Below, piece by piece: positions 8,090-16,995 of a DNA stretch of 32,750 nucleotides. Under the pieces are notes generated by a model. That model saw nothing but the letters and a program-made list of their open reading frames with translations. It was not told the origin of the DNA and did no database searches. Numbering within the stretch: the stretch's first letter is position 1; every line of letters begins with the position of its first letter. The stretch comes from Azospirillum griseum (GTDB lineage Bacteria; Pseudomonadota; Alphaproteobacteria; Azospirillales; Azospirillaceae), in assembly GCF_003966125.1 (NCBI RefSeq), contig NZ_RXMA01000040.1:1-32750 (forward strand), read 5' to 3'. Position numbers and translations under genes: made by a program.

Positions 8090-8531
8090 GATCGTGTGCA
8101 CCACCACTTCAGCGGTTGCAGCCTCGGCGTTGGGGTGGCGGCGCTGGGGTGGGCATCCGTTTCCTTTGGCATCAGACACAGCTCTCCTGCTTTCCGCCTC
8201 CAGCCGCTGCAAATGGGTGAGGCCGGTGGGTTGGGCGGGCTGAAGGCGCGCGCTGCATGACCGGGCTTCCTCTTGCGTGTGTGCGGTGATGGCGGTGGCG
8301 CTGAACCGGCGCGGGCCAAGCCCCCGTCCCCAAGTCCCCCGTCTCCAGGATAACGGTTCTTGCCTTGAGTGTGGAAGGACCCAGCGTCAGGCTCATGGCC
8401 GGCCGGGTTCCATCACGGGAGCGCGCATCGAAGGGAGAGGGCAGGGGTGCGCGGCGCAGGGTCTCTTTCGCTTGAACGGTGGCGGGGCGTGACGCTATGG
8501 TCGGGCAGTCGCGGACGGGGAATATTTTAAA
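8090..8531. other. Divergent intergenic region between the TPR-GT gene and wzm
   Basis: A 442-base stretch separates two divergently transcribed genes. Short open frames are present, but none has a convincing start, ribosome site or recognisable protein. Its right end holds a possible wzm promoter (8472-8501). The promoter of the minus-strand gene should also lie here, but none stands out. Confidence 0.6.
8472..8501 (+). promoter_or_regulatory. Candidate promoter of the wzm-wzt operon
   Basis: TTGAAC (8472-8477) and TATGGT (8496-8501) are 18 bases apart, upstream of the wzm start at 8532. The match to sigma70 boxes is moderate. It is offered because it lies at the right place for the first gene of the export operon. 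Confidence 0.3.
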
Positions 8532-9374
8532 TTGTTCAAGTCTCAGTCGACAGCATCAAAAGCTGCTGCTTCCGGCCCTCTGGCCCCTTTCCATACCGCA
8601 TGGCATCACCGCTCCCTGATTCTGCGGCTGGCCCGACGGGAGATTGACGCCCGTTACCGGGGGTCGGTGCTGGGGATTGTTTGGGCGGTGTTGACCCCGA
8701 TCCTGATGCTGGCGGTCTACACCTTCGTCTTTTCGGTGGTTTTCCGCGCGCGCTGGGGCACGGCAGGGGAAAGCAACAGCGAATTTGCGCTTCTGCTGTT
8801 CTCCGGCCTGATCCTGTTCAACGTTCTGGGCGAGTGCCTCAACCGGGCACCCGGCTTGCTGCTGGAAAATGTGAGTTACATCAAGAAGGTGGTCTTTCCG
8901 TTGGAAATCCTGCCGGTGGTGGCGCTGGTCGGGGCGCTGTTCAACGCGGGCATCGGCTTTGTCATCCTGATGGTCTTCCATCTGCTCACCGCCGGGTTGC
9001 CTCCGGTGACGACGCTGCTTCTGCCGATGGTGTTGGTTCCCCTGTGCCTGACCACTCTGGGATTGACCTGCTTTTTTGCGTCGGTCGGCGTCTTCCTGCG
9101 CGATGTGCGCCAGGTGGTGGGGGTCGGCGTGACGGTGCTGATGTTCCTCAGCCCGATTTTCTACCCGATCAGCGCCATTCCCGAAGACATCCGCCCCATC
9201 CTGCACCTGAACCCGATGACGGCCATCCTGGAACAGTCAAAAGAGTTGTTGTTCTGGGGGCATGTGCCGTCCTTGAGCCATTGGTTGCTCGCCACGCTGG
9301 GATCCTGGGGGGTGGCTTGGCTTGGTCATCTGTGGTTCATGAAGACCCGCCGGGGGTTTGCCGATGTCGTCTGA
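8532..9374 (+). CDS. wzm: Polysaccharide ABC transporter permease (Wzm)
   Basis: A 280-residue ABC-2 type permease of the Wzm/KpsM family. With Wzt it moves finished, lipid-linked O-antigen or similar polysaccharide across the inner membrane. The family's N-terminal amphipathic segment is clear (LILRLARREIDARYRGSVLG), followed by about six hydrophobic segments beginning with IVWAVLTPILMLAVYTFVFS. The motif SYIKKVVFPLEILP and the late segment MFLSPIFYPISAIP are typical. The only workable start in frame is TTG 8532: a stop lies at 8490 and no ATG or GTG falls between. GGGG at 8517-8520 may be the ribosome site. The stop overlaps the wzt start by 11 bases. Confidence 0.93.
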   Translation: MFKSQSTASKAAASGPLAPFHTAWHHRSLILRLARREIDARYRGSVLGIVWAVLTPILMLAVYTFVFSVVFRARWGTAGESNSEFALLLFSGLILFNVLGECLNRAPGLLLENVSYIKKVVFPLEILPVVALVGALFNAGIGFVILMVFHLLTAGLPPVTTLLLPMVLVPLCLTTLGLTCFFASVGVFLRDVRQVVGVGVTVLMFLSPIFYPISAIPEDIRPILHLNPMTAILEQSKELLFWGHVPSLSHWLLATLGSWGVAWLGHLWFMKTRRGFADVV

Positions 9375-10737
9375 TTCAACCGTTCCGCTCGAAAGCAAAG
9401 CGGACATCGTCATCCGTGCCGAAGGGCTGGGCAAGGCATACGCCATCTTCAAACGCCCGCAGGACCGGCTGAAACAGATGCTGGTGCGCGGTCGGCGCAA
9501 ATATTACGACGAGTATTGGGCGCTGCGCGGCGTCGATCTGGAGGTGCGCCGGGGGGAAACGGTCGGTTTGATCGGGCGCAACGGTTCCGGCAAATCCACC
9601 TTCCTGCAATTGCTGTGCGGCACGCTGACGCCCACCTGCGGACAGATCGTGGTCGATGGCCGGATCGCCGCGCTGCTGGAACTGGGGGCCGGCTTCAACC
9701 CGGAGTTCACCGGTCGGGAAAACGTGCATCTTGCCGCTTCGGTTCTGGGTTTGTCGAACGAGCAGATCGACGAGCGTTACGACTCCATCGCGGATTTCGC
9801 CGGGATTGGTGATTTCATCGACCAGCCGGTCAAGCTCTACTCCAGCGGCATGTACGCCCGCCTTGCCTTTGCCGTCGCCGCCCACGTCGACGCCGACATC
9901 ATGATCGTCGATGAAATCCTGGCGGTGGGCGATGCCGCCTTCACCCAGAAATGCATGCGCTTCATCCACCGCTTCAAGGAGCGGGGAACCCTGTTCTTTG
10001 TGTCGCACGACACCGGGCAGGTGGTGAATCTGTGCGACCGCGTCGTCTGGCTCGACAATGGGACGGTGCGGGCGGTCGGCCCGGCCAAGGATGTCTGTCA
10101 CGATTATCTGGCCGCCCTGTACAGCGGCCAGGACAACGCGGGCAGCTTCCGCATCGGCGGCAGCCGCCAGGCCCTGCCGACGGCCAAGATGGATGAACCG
10201 GTGGAGGATGCGCGGACCGAACTGCTGAAATCCTCCCAACATCGCAACGTCATTGAACTGTTCGACTTCAGCGACACCAGCCCCTGGTTCGGCGAGCGCG
10301 GGGCCAGCATCACCAATGTTTCCATCCTGGACGCGGAGGAACGGGGGCTGACGGTTCTGGAAGGCGGCGAGGTTGTCGTGCTGAAGGTCACGTGCCGGGC
10401 GGAACGGGAGATTTTCCGGCCCATCGTTGGCTTTTACATCAAGGACCGTTTGGGGCAGAACCTGTTCGGCGACAACACTTTTCTCAGTTACCAGCTCTCC
10501 CCCATCACCGTGGCGGCCGGGCGGGACTTTGCCGCGCGCTTCCGCTTCCAGATGCCGTATCTGCCCAGCGGTGATTTCTCTGTCACCGTTGCGCTTGCCG
10601 AAGGCACGCAGAACGACCACACGCAGCACCACTGGATCGACGACGCCCTGTTCTTCAAGGTTCACGCCAGCCATGTGGTTCGTGGGTTGGTTGGCATGCC
10701 CATGCTGGCCATCACCATCGATCCGGAAGCGGACTGA
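9364..10737 (+). CDS. wzt: Polysaccharide ABC transporter ATPase with C-terminal glycan-binding domain (Wzt)
   Basis: A 457-residue ATPase partner of Wzm. The nucleotide-binding domain shows Walker A GRNGSGKST (residues 71-79), the signature YSSGMYARLAF (159-169) and Walker B DIMIVDE (178-184). About 200 further residues follow, matching the Wzt_C beta-sandwich in position and character (for example SITNVSILDAEERGL, then YLPSGDFSVTVALAEG). In E. coli O8/O9a this domain recognises the capped chain end before export, so export here is probably also tied to a specific chain terminus. ATG 9364 is chosen, overlapping the wzm stop. A stable hairpin follows the gene at 10758-10781. Confidence 0.94.
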   Translation: MSSDSTVPLESKADIVIRAEGLGKAYAIFKRPQDRLKQMLVRGRRKYYDEYWALRGVDLEVRRGETVGLIGRNGSGKSTFLQLLCGTLTPTCGQIVVDGRIAALLELGAGFNPEFTGRENVHLAASVLGLSNEQIDERYDSIADFAGIGDFIDQPVKLYSSGMYARLAFAVAAHVDADIMIVDEILAVGDAAFTQKCMRFIHRFKERGTLFFVSHDTGQVVNLCDRVVWLDNGTVRAVGPAKDVCHDYLAALYSGQDNAGSFRIGGSRQALPTAKMDEPVEDARTELLKSSQHRNVIELFDFSDTSPWFGERGASITNVSILDAEERGLTVLEGGEVVVLKVTCRAEREIFRPIVGFYIKDRLGQNLFGDNTFLSYQLSPITVAAGRDFAARFRFQMPYLPSGDFSVTVALAEGTQNDHTQHHWIDDALFFKVHASHVVRGLVGMPMLAITIDPEAD

Positions 10738-10747
10738 GGTCGAAAAA

Positions 10748-10791
10748 GCGTTACAACGGTGCCACAGCCCGCTGTGGCACCGCAAAAACGC
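10748..10791. repeat. Strong hairpin between wzt and the methyltransferase/GT gene
   Basis: GGTGCCACAG (10758-10767) and CTGTGGCACC (10772-10781) form a perfect 10-bp stem with a CCCG loop. Outer bases GCGTT (10748-10752) and AACGC (10787-10791) can also pair. There is no T-run directly after it on either strand, so it is not a standard intrinsic terminator. It may stabilise the wzm-wzt mRNA end or reduce read-through. Confidence 0.6.
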
Positions 10792-10922
10792 GCCCGGAGT
10801 GCGGCTTGCATTCCGTCGGTGTGTCAGCGTATCTCTGTCGGCAGCCGTGGCCCGAACGCACGGCACCCCATGACAGACTCCGGACAGGCCCGGGATCGAA
10901 CCAGGCAGAATAAGAGGCGCAG

Positions 10923-13900
10923 GTGGATTCGTTTTTGAAGGACGCGGCTTCCGATACTCTTCAGCGCCTCTGCCGGCCCATCAGTTTCCTCACCCCGGAT
11001 CTCATCGTCGCGCCCGCGTCCTGGTTGGGGCACACGCCCTTCGCCCTGTGGGTCATCGACGCGATGCGCCCGCGCACGCTGGTCGAATTGGGGACCCACA
11101 CCGGCAACTCCTATTCCGCCTTCTGCCAGGCGGTGAAGCTGCTCGACACCGGGACCGCCTGCTACGCGGTGGACACGTGGCAGGGTGATCCCCAGGCCGG
11201 TTATTACGGCGACGATGTCCATCGGGCGCTTGCCGATTTCCACGATCCCCGGTACGGCGCGTTTTCCCGCATGCTGCGGATGACCTTCGACGATGCGGTC
11301 GGTCATTTCTCCGACGGCTCCGTCGATCTTCTGCACATCGACGGTTTGCACACTTACGACGCGGTGCGCCACGATTTCGAAACCTGGCTTCCGAAGATGA
11401 GCGACCGGGGCGTTGTCCTGTTTCACGACATCAACGTCCGCAAGGGCGATTTCGGTGTGTGGAAACTGTGGGACGAGGTCACGGCCCGCTACCCGTCCTT
11501 CGCCTTTCTTCATTCCAATGGGTTGGGCGTTCTGGCCGTGGGCAGCGATTGGACGGAGGCGATCCGCTGGCTGTTCGACGCCGGTCGGGATGCCGGGAAA
11601 ACCCAACAGATCCGCGCCTTCTTCGACCGGCTCGGCGGTGGCGTCATCGAAACCCAACAGGCCCAGGAGCGCGCGCGCCGCATCCTGGACCTGGAACAGA
11701 CGATCGCCGACCTGCACGGAACGGTTCGTCTGCGCGTCGATGAGATCCGCGCCCTGATGACCACGGTGTCGGAACGCGACCAGTCCATCGCCGTCATCCA
11801 GCAAGGCACGGCGGCGCGCGACACCCACATCGCCAATCTGGATGGCATCATCGCGGCACGGCAAAACGAGATCGACGCGCTGCGCGACGAAATCGGCCGC
11901 CTGGAGAAGGAAGCCGAAGGTCTGCACGCGGAACGCCGGGCGCTGTCGGATCGTCTCCATGGGGAGATTGCGCAGCTGCGCGCCGCCAACGACGCGCTGC
12001 ACGGTGTGATTCACGCCCGCGACCAGCTCCTCCAAGCCATGGTGACGTCCACCTCATGGAAGCTGTCCGCTCCGGTGCGCAAGCTGGGGCGTTTGGCTGG
12101 CAGGTTGCGCCATCTGCACCGCTCTCGCCTCCACACCATGGCGTTGGAACCGATGCACGACATCACCCGTCTGGCCAGCGGCGGGTTTGAGACGTTCGGC
12201 GTCGACCCCGCGTTTCGGTTGGTGTCGAACAGGGGCAGCGTCCCAACGGGGTGGTGCGTCCTGCGTTACCGCGTGTCCGACACCACGGTTCCGCTGGCAC
12301 CCGTGCTCTATCTGGACCGGGGAGCCGGTTTTGGCGAGGAACTGGCCCAGCGCCTGCCGCCGGTCATCGACGGCACCGTGGAAGCTCTGGTGCATTTGCC
12401 GTTCGACACCAAAGGCGTGCGCCTGGATCCGACCGACCGGCCGGCCCAATTCCGGTTGGACGATGTGACGATCCAGGAAATCGGCAAAATCCAGCTTTTG
12501 GCCCGTCTCCTCAAGGCCCATCAAACACAGATCCCGCGCGGCTTGCGCTACCTGCGCCAGCACGGGTTGGGAGCCACCAAGCACAAGCTGCTGGAAAAGC
12601 TGCAATCCAACATGGTGGTGGGCAGCTACGACAGTTGGATCCAGCTTTACGACACGCTGACCGCCTTTGATCGCGACGCGATTTCCAAGGCGATTGAGGC
12701 GATGCCGCGCAAACCGCTGATCTCGATCGTCATGCCGGTCTACAACACGCCGGAACTTTATCTCCGCCGCGCGCTCGACACCGTGCTGGAGCAGTTGTAC
12801 CCCCATTGGGAGCTGTGCATCGCCGACGACGCGAGCACGGCCCCCCATGTGGCGACGGTCCTGGCCGAATACGCCGCCCGCGATTCGCGGGTCAAGACCA
12901 TCCGCCGTCCCACCAATGGCCACATTTCCGCCGCCAGCAACAGCGCGTTGGCGTTGGCTTCCGGTGAATTCGTCGCCTTGATGGACCATGACGACGAACT
13001 GCCGCCGCACGCCCTCTATGCGGTCGTGGACGAGATTCTGCGGCATCCCGACGTCGACATCATCTATTCCGACGAAGACAAGATCGACGAGAACGGCCAC
13101 CGCTACGATCCGTACTTCAAGACCGACTGGAACCCGGACCTGTTCCATGGCCAGAACATGGTCAGCCATCTCGGGGTGTTCCGTCGCACGCTGCTGGAAG
13201 AGATCAAGGGATTCCGGGTCGGTTACGAGGGCAGCCAGGATTACGATCTGGTCTTGCGCGCCGTGGAAAAAACCGTTGCCGAGCGCATCCGCCACATTCC
13301 GACGATTCTGTATCATTGGCGGGTGTTCTCCTCCTCCTCCTCCTTCTCCACGGTGGCGTTGCCGACGGCGACCGACGCCGCCCGCCGGGCCTTGCAGGAT
13401 CATTTCCAGCGCACCGGCCAACCCGTGCAGGTGGTCCCGGCCCCGGGTGCCCAATGGTACACCCGCATGATCTATCCCATGCCGACCCCGGCCCCGCTGG
13501 TGTCGCTGCTGGTGCCGACCCGCGACAAGGTCGATCTCCTCCGCCAATGCGTCGAAGGGCTGCTGACCGAAACAGATTATCCCAATCTCGAAGTCATCAT
13601 CCTCGACAACAACAGCGCGGAAAAGGAAACACTCGATTATTTCGCCTCGCTTGAGGGGCGGGACCGGGTGCGGGTGCTCCGTTACGATGGGCCGTTCAAT
13701 TTCTCCGCGATCAACAATTTTGGCGTGCGCGCGGCCAAAGGCGACGTGATCGGCCTCATCAACAACGACATCAAGGTGATCGAACCGGGATGGCTCACCG
13801 AAATGGTGGCGCACGCTCTGCGCCCGGGGATCGGTGCCGTCGGGGCCAAACTCTATTACGGCGACGACACCATCCAGCATGCCGGCGTCATCACCGGCAT

Positions 13901-14393
13901 CAATGGGGTGGCCAACCACATCCACAAGCATCTTCCGCGTGAGCATCCGGGCCATTTCGCCCGGCTGATGCTGACGCAGAACATGTCCTGCGTCACGGCG
14001 GCCTGCCTCATCATGCGCAAGGCGGTGTTCGACGAGGTTGGCGGCTTGAACGAAACCCATCTGGCCGTCGCCTTCAACGATGTCGATCTGTGCCTGCGGG
14101 TGCGCGACGCCGGGTATCGGCTGGTGTGGACGCCCTTTGCCGAGCTTTACCATCTGGAATCGGCGTCGCGTGGCTCGGACACGGCTCCCGACAAGATCGA
14201 CCGCTTCCGCCGGGAAATCGCCTACATGAAGGAACGGTGGGGGCAGTCTCTTGTCGAGGATCCCTTCTACAACCCGAACCTGACGTTGGACGCGCCCGAT
14301 TTCAGTCTGGCCTTTCCGCCGCGCGTCGTTCGGCCCTGGCTGCGCACGGACGAGCCTGCGACTCGCAAAGAGCTTGAAAAAGAAGGCATCTGA
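10923..14393 (+). CDS. Methyltransferase, coiled coil and two GT2 domains in one protein
   Basis: A 1156-residue multidomain enzyme. Residues about 35-200 are a class I SAM-dependent methyltransferase: VELGTHTGNSYSAF (54-67), then VDLLHIDGLHTYDAVRHDF, then GVVLFHDI. Residues about 250-375 are heptad-rich and charged, a predicted coiled coil, ending in TSTSWKLSAPVRKLGRL as in many glycosyltransferases. A first GT2 domain starts at PLISIVMPVYNTPE (about 598), with MDHDDE at 687-692. A second GT2 domain starts at PLVSLLVPTRDK (about 858), with INND at 946-949 and FNDVDLCLRVRDAGY later. GTG 10923 follows AAGAGG. Its place right after wzt, and the resemblance of methyltransferase plus coiled coil to WbdD-type capping proteins, suggest it extends and caps the chain. 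That role is inferred; the domains are clear. Confidence 0.9.
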   Translation: MDSFLKDAASDTLQRLCRPISFLTPDLIVAPASWLGHTPFALWVIDAMRPRTLVELGTHTGNSYSAFCQAVKLLDTGTACYAVDTWQGDPQAGYYGDDVHRALADFHDPRYGAFSRMLRMTFDDAVGHFSDGSVDLLHIDGLHTYDAVRHDFETWLPKMSDRGVVLFHDINVRKGDFGVWKLWDEVTARYPSFAFLHSNGLGVLAVGSDWTEAIRWLFDAGRDAGKTQQIRAFFDRLGGGVIETQQAQERARRILDLEQTIADLHGTVRLRVDEIRALMTTVSERDQSIAVIQQGTAARDTHIANLDGIIAARQNEIDALRDEIGRLEKEAEGLHAERRALSDRLHGEIAQLRAANDALHGVIHARDQLLQAMVTSTSWKLSAPVRKLGRLAGRLRHLHRSRLHTMALEPMHDITRLASGGFETFGVDPAFRLVSNRGSVPTGWCVLRYRVSDTTVPLAPVLYLDRGAGFGEELAQRLPPVIDGTVEALVHLPFDTKGVRLDPTDRPAQFRLDDVTIQEIGKIQLLARLLKAHQTQIPRGLRYLRQHGLGATKHKLLEKLQSNMVVGSYDSWIQLYDTLTAFDRDAISKAIEAMPRKPLISIVMPVYNTPELYLRRALDTVLEQLYPHWELCIADDASTAPHVATVLAEYAARDSRVKTIRRPTNGHISAASNSALALASGEFVALMDHDDELPPHALYAVVDEILRHPDVDIIYSDEDKIDENGHRYDPYFKTDWNPDLFHGQNMVSHLGVFRRTLLEEIKGFRVGYEGSQDYDLVLRAVEKTVAERIRHIPTILYHWRVFSSSSSFSTVALPTATDAARRALQDHFQRTGQPVQVVPAPGAQWYTRMIYPMPTPAPLVSLLVPTRDKVDLLRQCVEGLLTETDYPNLEVIILDNNSAEKETLDYFASLEGRDRVRVLRYDGPFNFSAINNFGVRAAKGDVIGLINNDIKVIEPGWLTEMVAHALRPGIGAVGAKLYYGDDTIQHAGVITGINGVANHIHKHLPREHPGHFARLMLTQNMSCVTAACLIMRKAVFDEVGGLNETHLAVAFNDVDLCLRVRDAGYRLVWTPFAELYHLESASRGSDTAPDKIDRFRREIAYMKERWGQSLVEDPFYNPNLTLDAPDFSLAFPPRVVRPWLRTDEPATRKELEKEGI

Positions 14394-14395
14394 CC

Positions 14396-14947
14396 ATGGA
14401 CATCGTTTCCCTGGACATTCCCGACGTGAAGATCATCCGCCCGAAGAAGTTCGGCGATCATCGCGGCTTCTTCTCGGAGACTTACAACAAGAAGGCGTTT
14501 GCGGCCGCCGGGATCGATCTTGATTTCGTGCAGGACAATCAATCGCTGTCGGCCGAGGTCGGCACCGTGCGCGGTCTGCATTTCCAGTTGCCTCCGTTTG
14601 CCCAGGACAAGCTGCTGCGGGTGGTGCGCGGGGCCATTCTGGATGTGGCGGTGGACATTCGCCGCAACTCCCCCACCTATGGCCAGCACGTCACGGCGGT
14701 CATCAGCGCCGCCGAGTGGAACCAGATCCTGGTTCCGATCGGCTTCGCCCACGGTTTCTGCACGCTGGAGCCGGACACCGAGGTCATTTATAAGGTCACA
14801 AACTATTACTCGCCGGAGCACGACCGGGGGTTGTTGTGGAATGACCCCGCTCTGGGCATCGACTGGCCGGTGAGCGGGGACAAGGCCCGCCTGTCGGACA
14901 AGGATCACAAGCACCCGCCCCTCGCTGAGCTTGGCGACTGCTTCTAA
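14396..14947 (+). CDS. rmlC: dTDP-4-dehydrorhamnose 3,5-epimerase (RmlC)
   Basis: A 183-residue cupin-fold epimerase, third enzyme of dTDP-L-rhamnose synthesis, converting dTDP-4-keto-6-deoxyglucose to dTDP-4-keto-rhamnose. Typical motifs are DHRGFFSETYN (21-31), VQDNQSLS (45-52), RGLHFQ with the catalytic His at 62, GFAHGFCTLEP, and YKVTNYYSPEHDRG followed by WNDP. The length is normal for the family. ATG 14396 lies two bases after the upstream stop, with AGAAGG as a ribosome site inside the end of the preceding gene. A hairpin terminator follows. Confidence 0.96.
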   Translation: MDIVSLDIPDVKIIRPKKFGDHRGFFSETYNKKAFAAAGIDLDFVQDNQSLSAEVGTVRGLHFQLPPFAQDKLLRVVRGAILDVAVDIRRNSPTYGQHVTAVISAAEWNQILVPIGFAHGFCTLEPDTEVIYKVTNYYSPEHDRGLLWNDPALGIDWPVSGDKARLSDKDHKHPPLAELGDCF

Positions 14948-14966
14948 CCGCGCTATGGAATAGGGT

Positions 14967-15003
14967 GGCCCGTCTCAGGCGAGGCGGGCCGCCTTTCGTT
15001 TTC
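14967..15003 (+). terminator. Intrinsic terminator between rmlC and rmlB
   Basis: GGCCCGTCTC (14967-14976), loop AGGC and GAGGCGGGCC (14981-14990) form a 10-bp stem with one G-U pair. A T-rich tail follows (CCTTTCGTTTTCC). It is the best terminator candidate in the window and sits inside the rml gene set. Confidence 0.65.
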
Positions 15004-15029
15004 CTGGGATGGTTGGGCAAGGTGGTTCA

Positions 15030-16094
15030 ATGACGCGCATCCTCGTCACCGGCGGTGCCGGTTTCATCGGCTCGGCGGTGGTCCGCCAACTTCTTGCCGA
15101 GACCGACTCCGTTGTCATCAATGTCGACAAGCTGACCTACGCGGCCAACCTGTCGTCCCTGCCGGGGGCGGCTGAACATCCCCGCTACGTTTTTGAACGG
15201 GTGGACATCTGCGACGCGGTCGAACTGCGCCGGGTGTTCGACACCCACCAGCCCGACGCGGTGATGCATCTGGCCGCCGAATCCCATGTGGACCGTTCGA
15301 TCGACGGGCCGGGCGAATTCATCCAGACCAACGTTGTTGGCACCTTCCGTCTGCTGGAGGCCGCGCGCCGCTACTGGTCGGAGTTGCCGACGGAGCGGAA
15401 AGAGACCTTCCGGTTCCACCACATTTCCACCGATGAGGTGTTCGGCACGCTGGGCGACGATGGGTTCTTCACCGAAACCACCGCCTACAGCCCGAACTCC
15501 CCCTATTCGGCCAGCAAGGCGTCGAGCGACCATCTGGTGCGCGCGTGGCATGAGACCTACGGGCTGCCGGTCGTGTTGACCAATTGCTCCAACAATTACG
15601 GCCCCTATCATTTTCCGGAAAAGCTGATCCCGCTGATGATCCTGAAGGGGCTGGCGGGCGAAAAACTGCCGGTTTACGGCAAGGGCGACAATGTCCGTGA
15701 CTGGCTGTATGTCGAGGATCATGCCCGCGCGCTTCGGCTGGTCCTGGAAAAAGGCCGGATCGGGGAGAGCTACAACATCGGCGGCCACAACGAACGCACC
15801 AACCTGGAGGTCGTCCGCGCCATCTGCGCGCTGCTGGACGAACTGGCTCCGGCGGGCGCGCCGCATGACCGGTTGATCTCCTTCGTCACCGACCGTCCCG
15901 GCCATGACAAGCGTTACGCCATCGACGCGGGCAAGATCGAACGCGAACTGGGGTGGACGCCGCAGGAAAGCTTCGAAACCGGGCTGCGCAAGACGGTGGC
16001 CTGGTATCTGGAAAACCGCGAATGGTGGCAGGCCATCCTGAACGGCTCCTATCAAGGCGAGCGGCTGGGCCTGACGGAAGGAGCGACGGCGTGA
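15030..16094 (+). CDS. rmlB: dTDP-glucose 4,6-dehydratase (RmlB)
   Basis: A 354-residue extended short-chain dehydrogenase, second enzyme of dTDP-L-rhamnose synthesis; it uses bound NAD+ to turn dTDP-glucose into dTDP-4-keto-6-deoxyglucose. It has TGGAGFIGS for NAD binding near residue 7, the catalytic TDE in ISTDEVFG (132-138) and the YSASK pair (Tyr159, Lys163). NNYGPYHFPEKLIPL and NVRDWLYVEDHARAL are characteristic. ATG 15030 is chosen over an in-frame ATG at 15009 because AAGGTGG precedes it and the Rossmann strand then starts at the usual position. The stop overlaps the rmlD start (GTGA). Confidence 0.96.
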   Translation: MTRILVTGGAGFIGSAVVRQLLAETDSVVINVDKLTYAANLSSLPGAAEHPRYVFERVDICDAVELRRVFDTHQPDAVMHLAAESHVDRSIDGPGEFIQTNVVGTFRLLEAARRYWSELPTERKETFRFHHISTDEVFGTLGDDGFFTETTAYSPNSPYSASKASSDHLVRAWHETYGLPVVLTNCSNNYGPYHFPEKLIPLMILKGLAGEKLPVYGKGDNVRDWLYVEDHARALRLVLEKGRIGESYNIGGHNERTNLEVVRAICALLDELAPAGAPHDRLISFVTDRPGHDKRYAIDAGKIERELGWTPQESFETGLRKTVAWYLENREWWQAILNGSYQGERLGLTEGATA

Positions 16095-16981
16095 AGGTTC
16101 TCGTTCTCGGCAGCAACGGCCAGCTTGGCTTCGAACTGATGCGGGCCAATTGGGCACCCGGCACCGACGTGGTGGGGCTGCCCTATCCCGATTTCGATGT
16201 GACCCGACCGGGCGATGTGGACAAGGCGGTGGCCGACCACGCCCCCGATCTGCTGGTCAATGCCACCGCGCACACCGCCGTGGACAAGGCCGAGAGCGAG
16301 GTCGATCTGTCCTTTGCCGTGAACCGTGACGGCCCCGGTTTGATGGCGGCGGCCTGCGCGGCGCGCGGCATCCCGTTCATCCATGTCTCGACGGATTACG
16401 TGTTCGACGGGACGAAGGATGGTGTTTACACCGAAGACGATCCGATCAACCCGTTGGGCGTCTATGGTGCCAGCAAGGCGGCGGGCGAGGAGGCGGTGCG
16501 CTCAACCCTTGCGCACCATGTGATCCTGCGCACCTCCTGGGTTTACAGCGCCTACGGGAACAATTTCGTCAAGACGATGCTGCGCTTCGGCAAAGAGCGG
16601 GACGAGATGCGGGTGGTCGCCGATCAGCACGGTTCCCCCACGGCCGCCGCCGATCTGGCCGCCGCGATCACCCACATCGCCGGGACCATCGCAACAGCCG
16701 GGGCCGCCGCCTGGGGCACCTACCACCTAACCGGAACCGGCTACACCACCTGGCATGGTTTCGCGGAGCAAATCTTCCAACGCCTGGAAGAGCGCACCGG
16801 CAAGCGCCCGCGCCTGACCGCCATCGGCACGGCGGATTACCCGACCCCCGCCCGCCGCCCGGCCAATTCGCGGCTGGATTGCGGCCGCGCCCGTGACCGG
16901 CTGGGTGTCGCCTGCCCCCCTTGGCCGGACAGCCTGGACCGTGTTCTGGACGAACTGTTCACCAACCCGCCGCAGGCGTAA
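16091..16981 (+). CDS. rmlD: dTDP-4-dehydrorhamnose reductase (RmlD)
   Basis: A 296-residue reductase, last step of dTDP-L-rhamnose synthesis, using NAD(P)H. It has GSNGQLG (7-13), then NATAHTAVDKAESE, then HVSTDYVFDG, and the catalytic YGASK (Tyr125, Lys129), followed by RTSWVYSAYGNNFVKTM and QHGSPT. GTG 16091 overlaps the rmlB stop as GTGA. The frame is open further upstream inside rmlB, but homologues start at this strand. Confidence 0.96.
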   Translation: MKVLVLGSNGQLGFELMRANWAPGTDVVGLPYPDFDVTRPGDVDKAVADHAPDLLVNATAHTAVDKAESEVDLSFAVNRDGPGLMAAACAARGIPFIHVSTDYVFDGTKDGVYTEDDPINPLGVYGASKAAGEEAVRSTLAHHVILRTSWVYSAYGNNFVKTMLRFGKERDEMRVVADQHGSPTAAADLAAAITHIAGTIATAGAAAWGTYHLTGTGYTTWHGFAEQIFQRLEERTGKRPRLTAIGTADYPTPARRPANSRLDCGRARDRLGVACPPWPDSLDRVLDELFTNPPQA

Positions 16982-16995
16982 GGGGCTTCAGGACC

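Noticed and set aside
8277..8492. A 71-codon open frame in the gap before wzm
   Set aside because: Its start lacks a good ribosome site and the product is low complexity with no family resemblance.
12054..14153. A 699-codon open frame on the minus strand inside the methyltransferase/GT gene
   Set aside because: It lies wholly opposite well-defined GT2 domains and shows no domain of its own.
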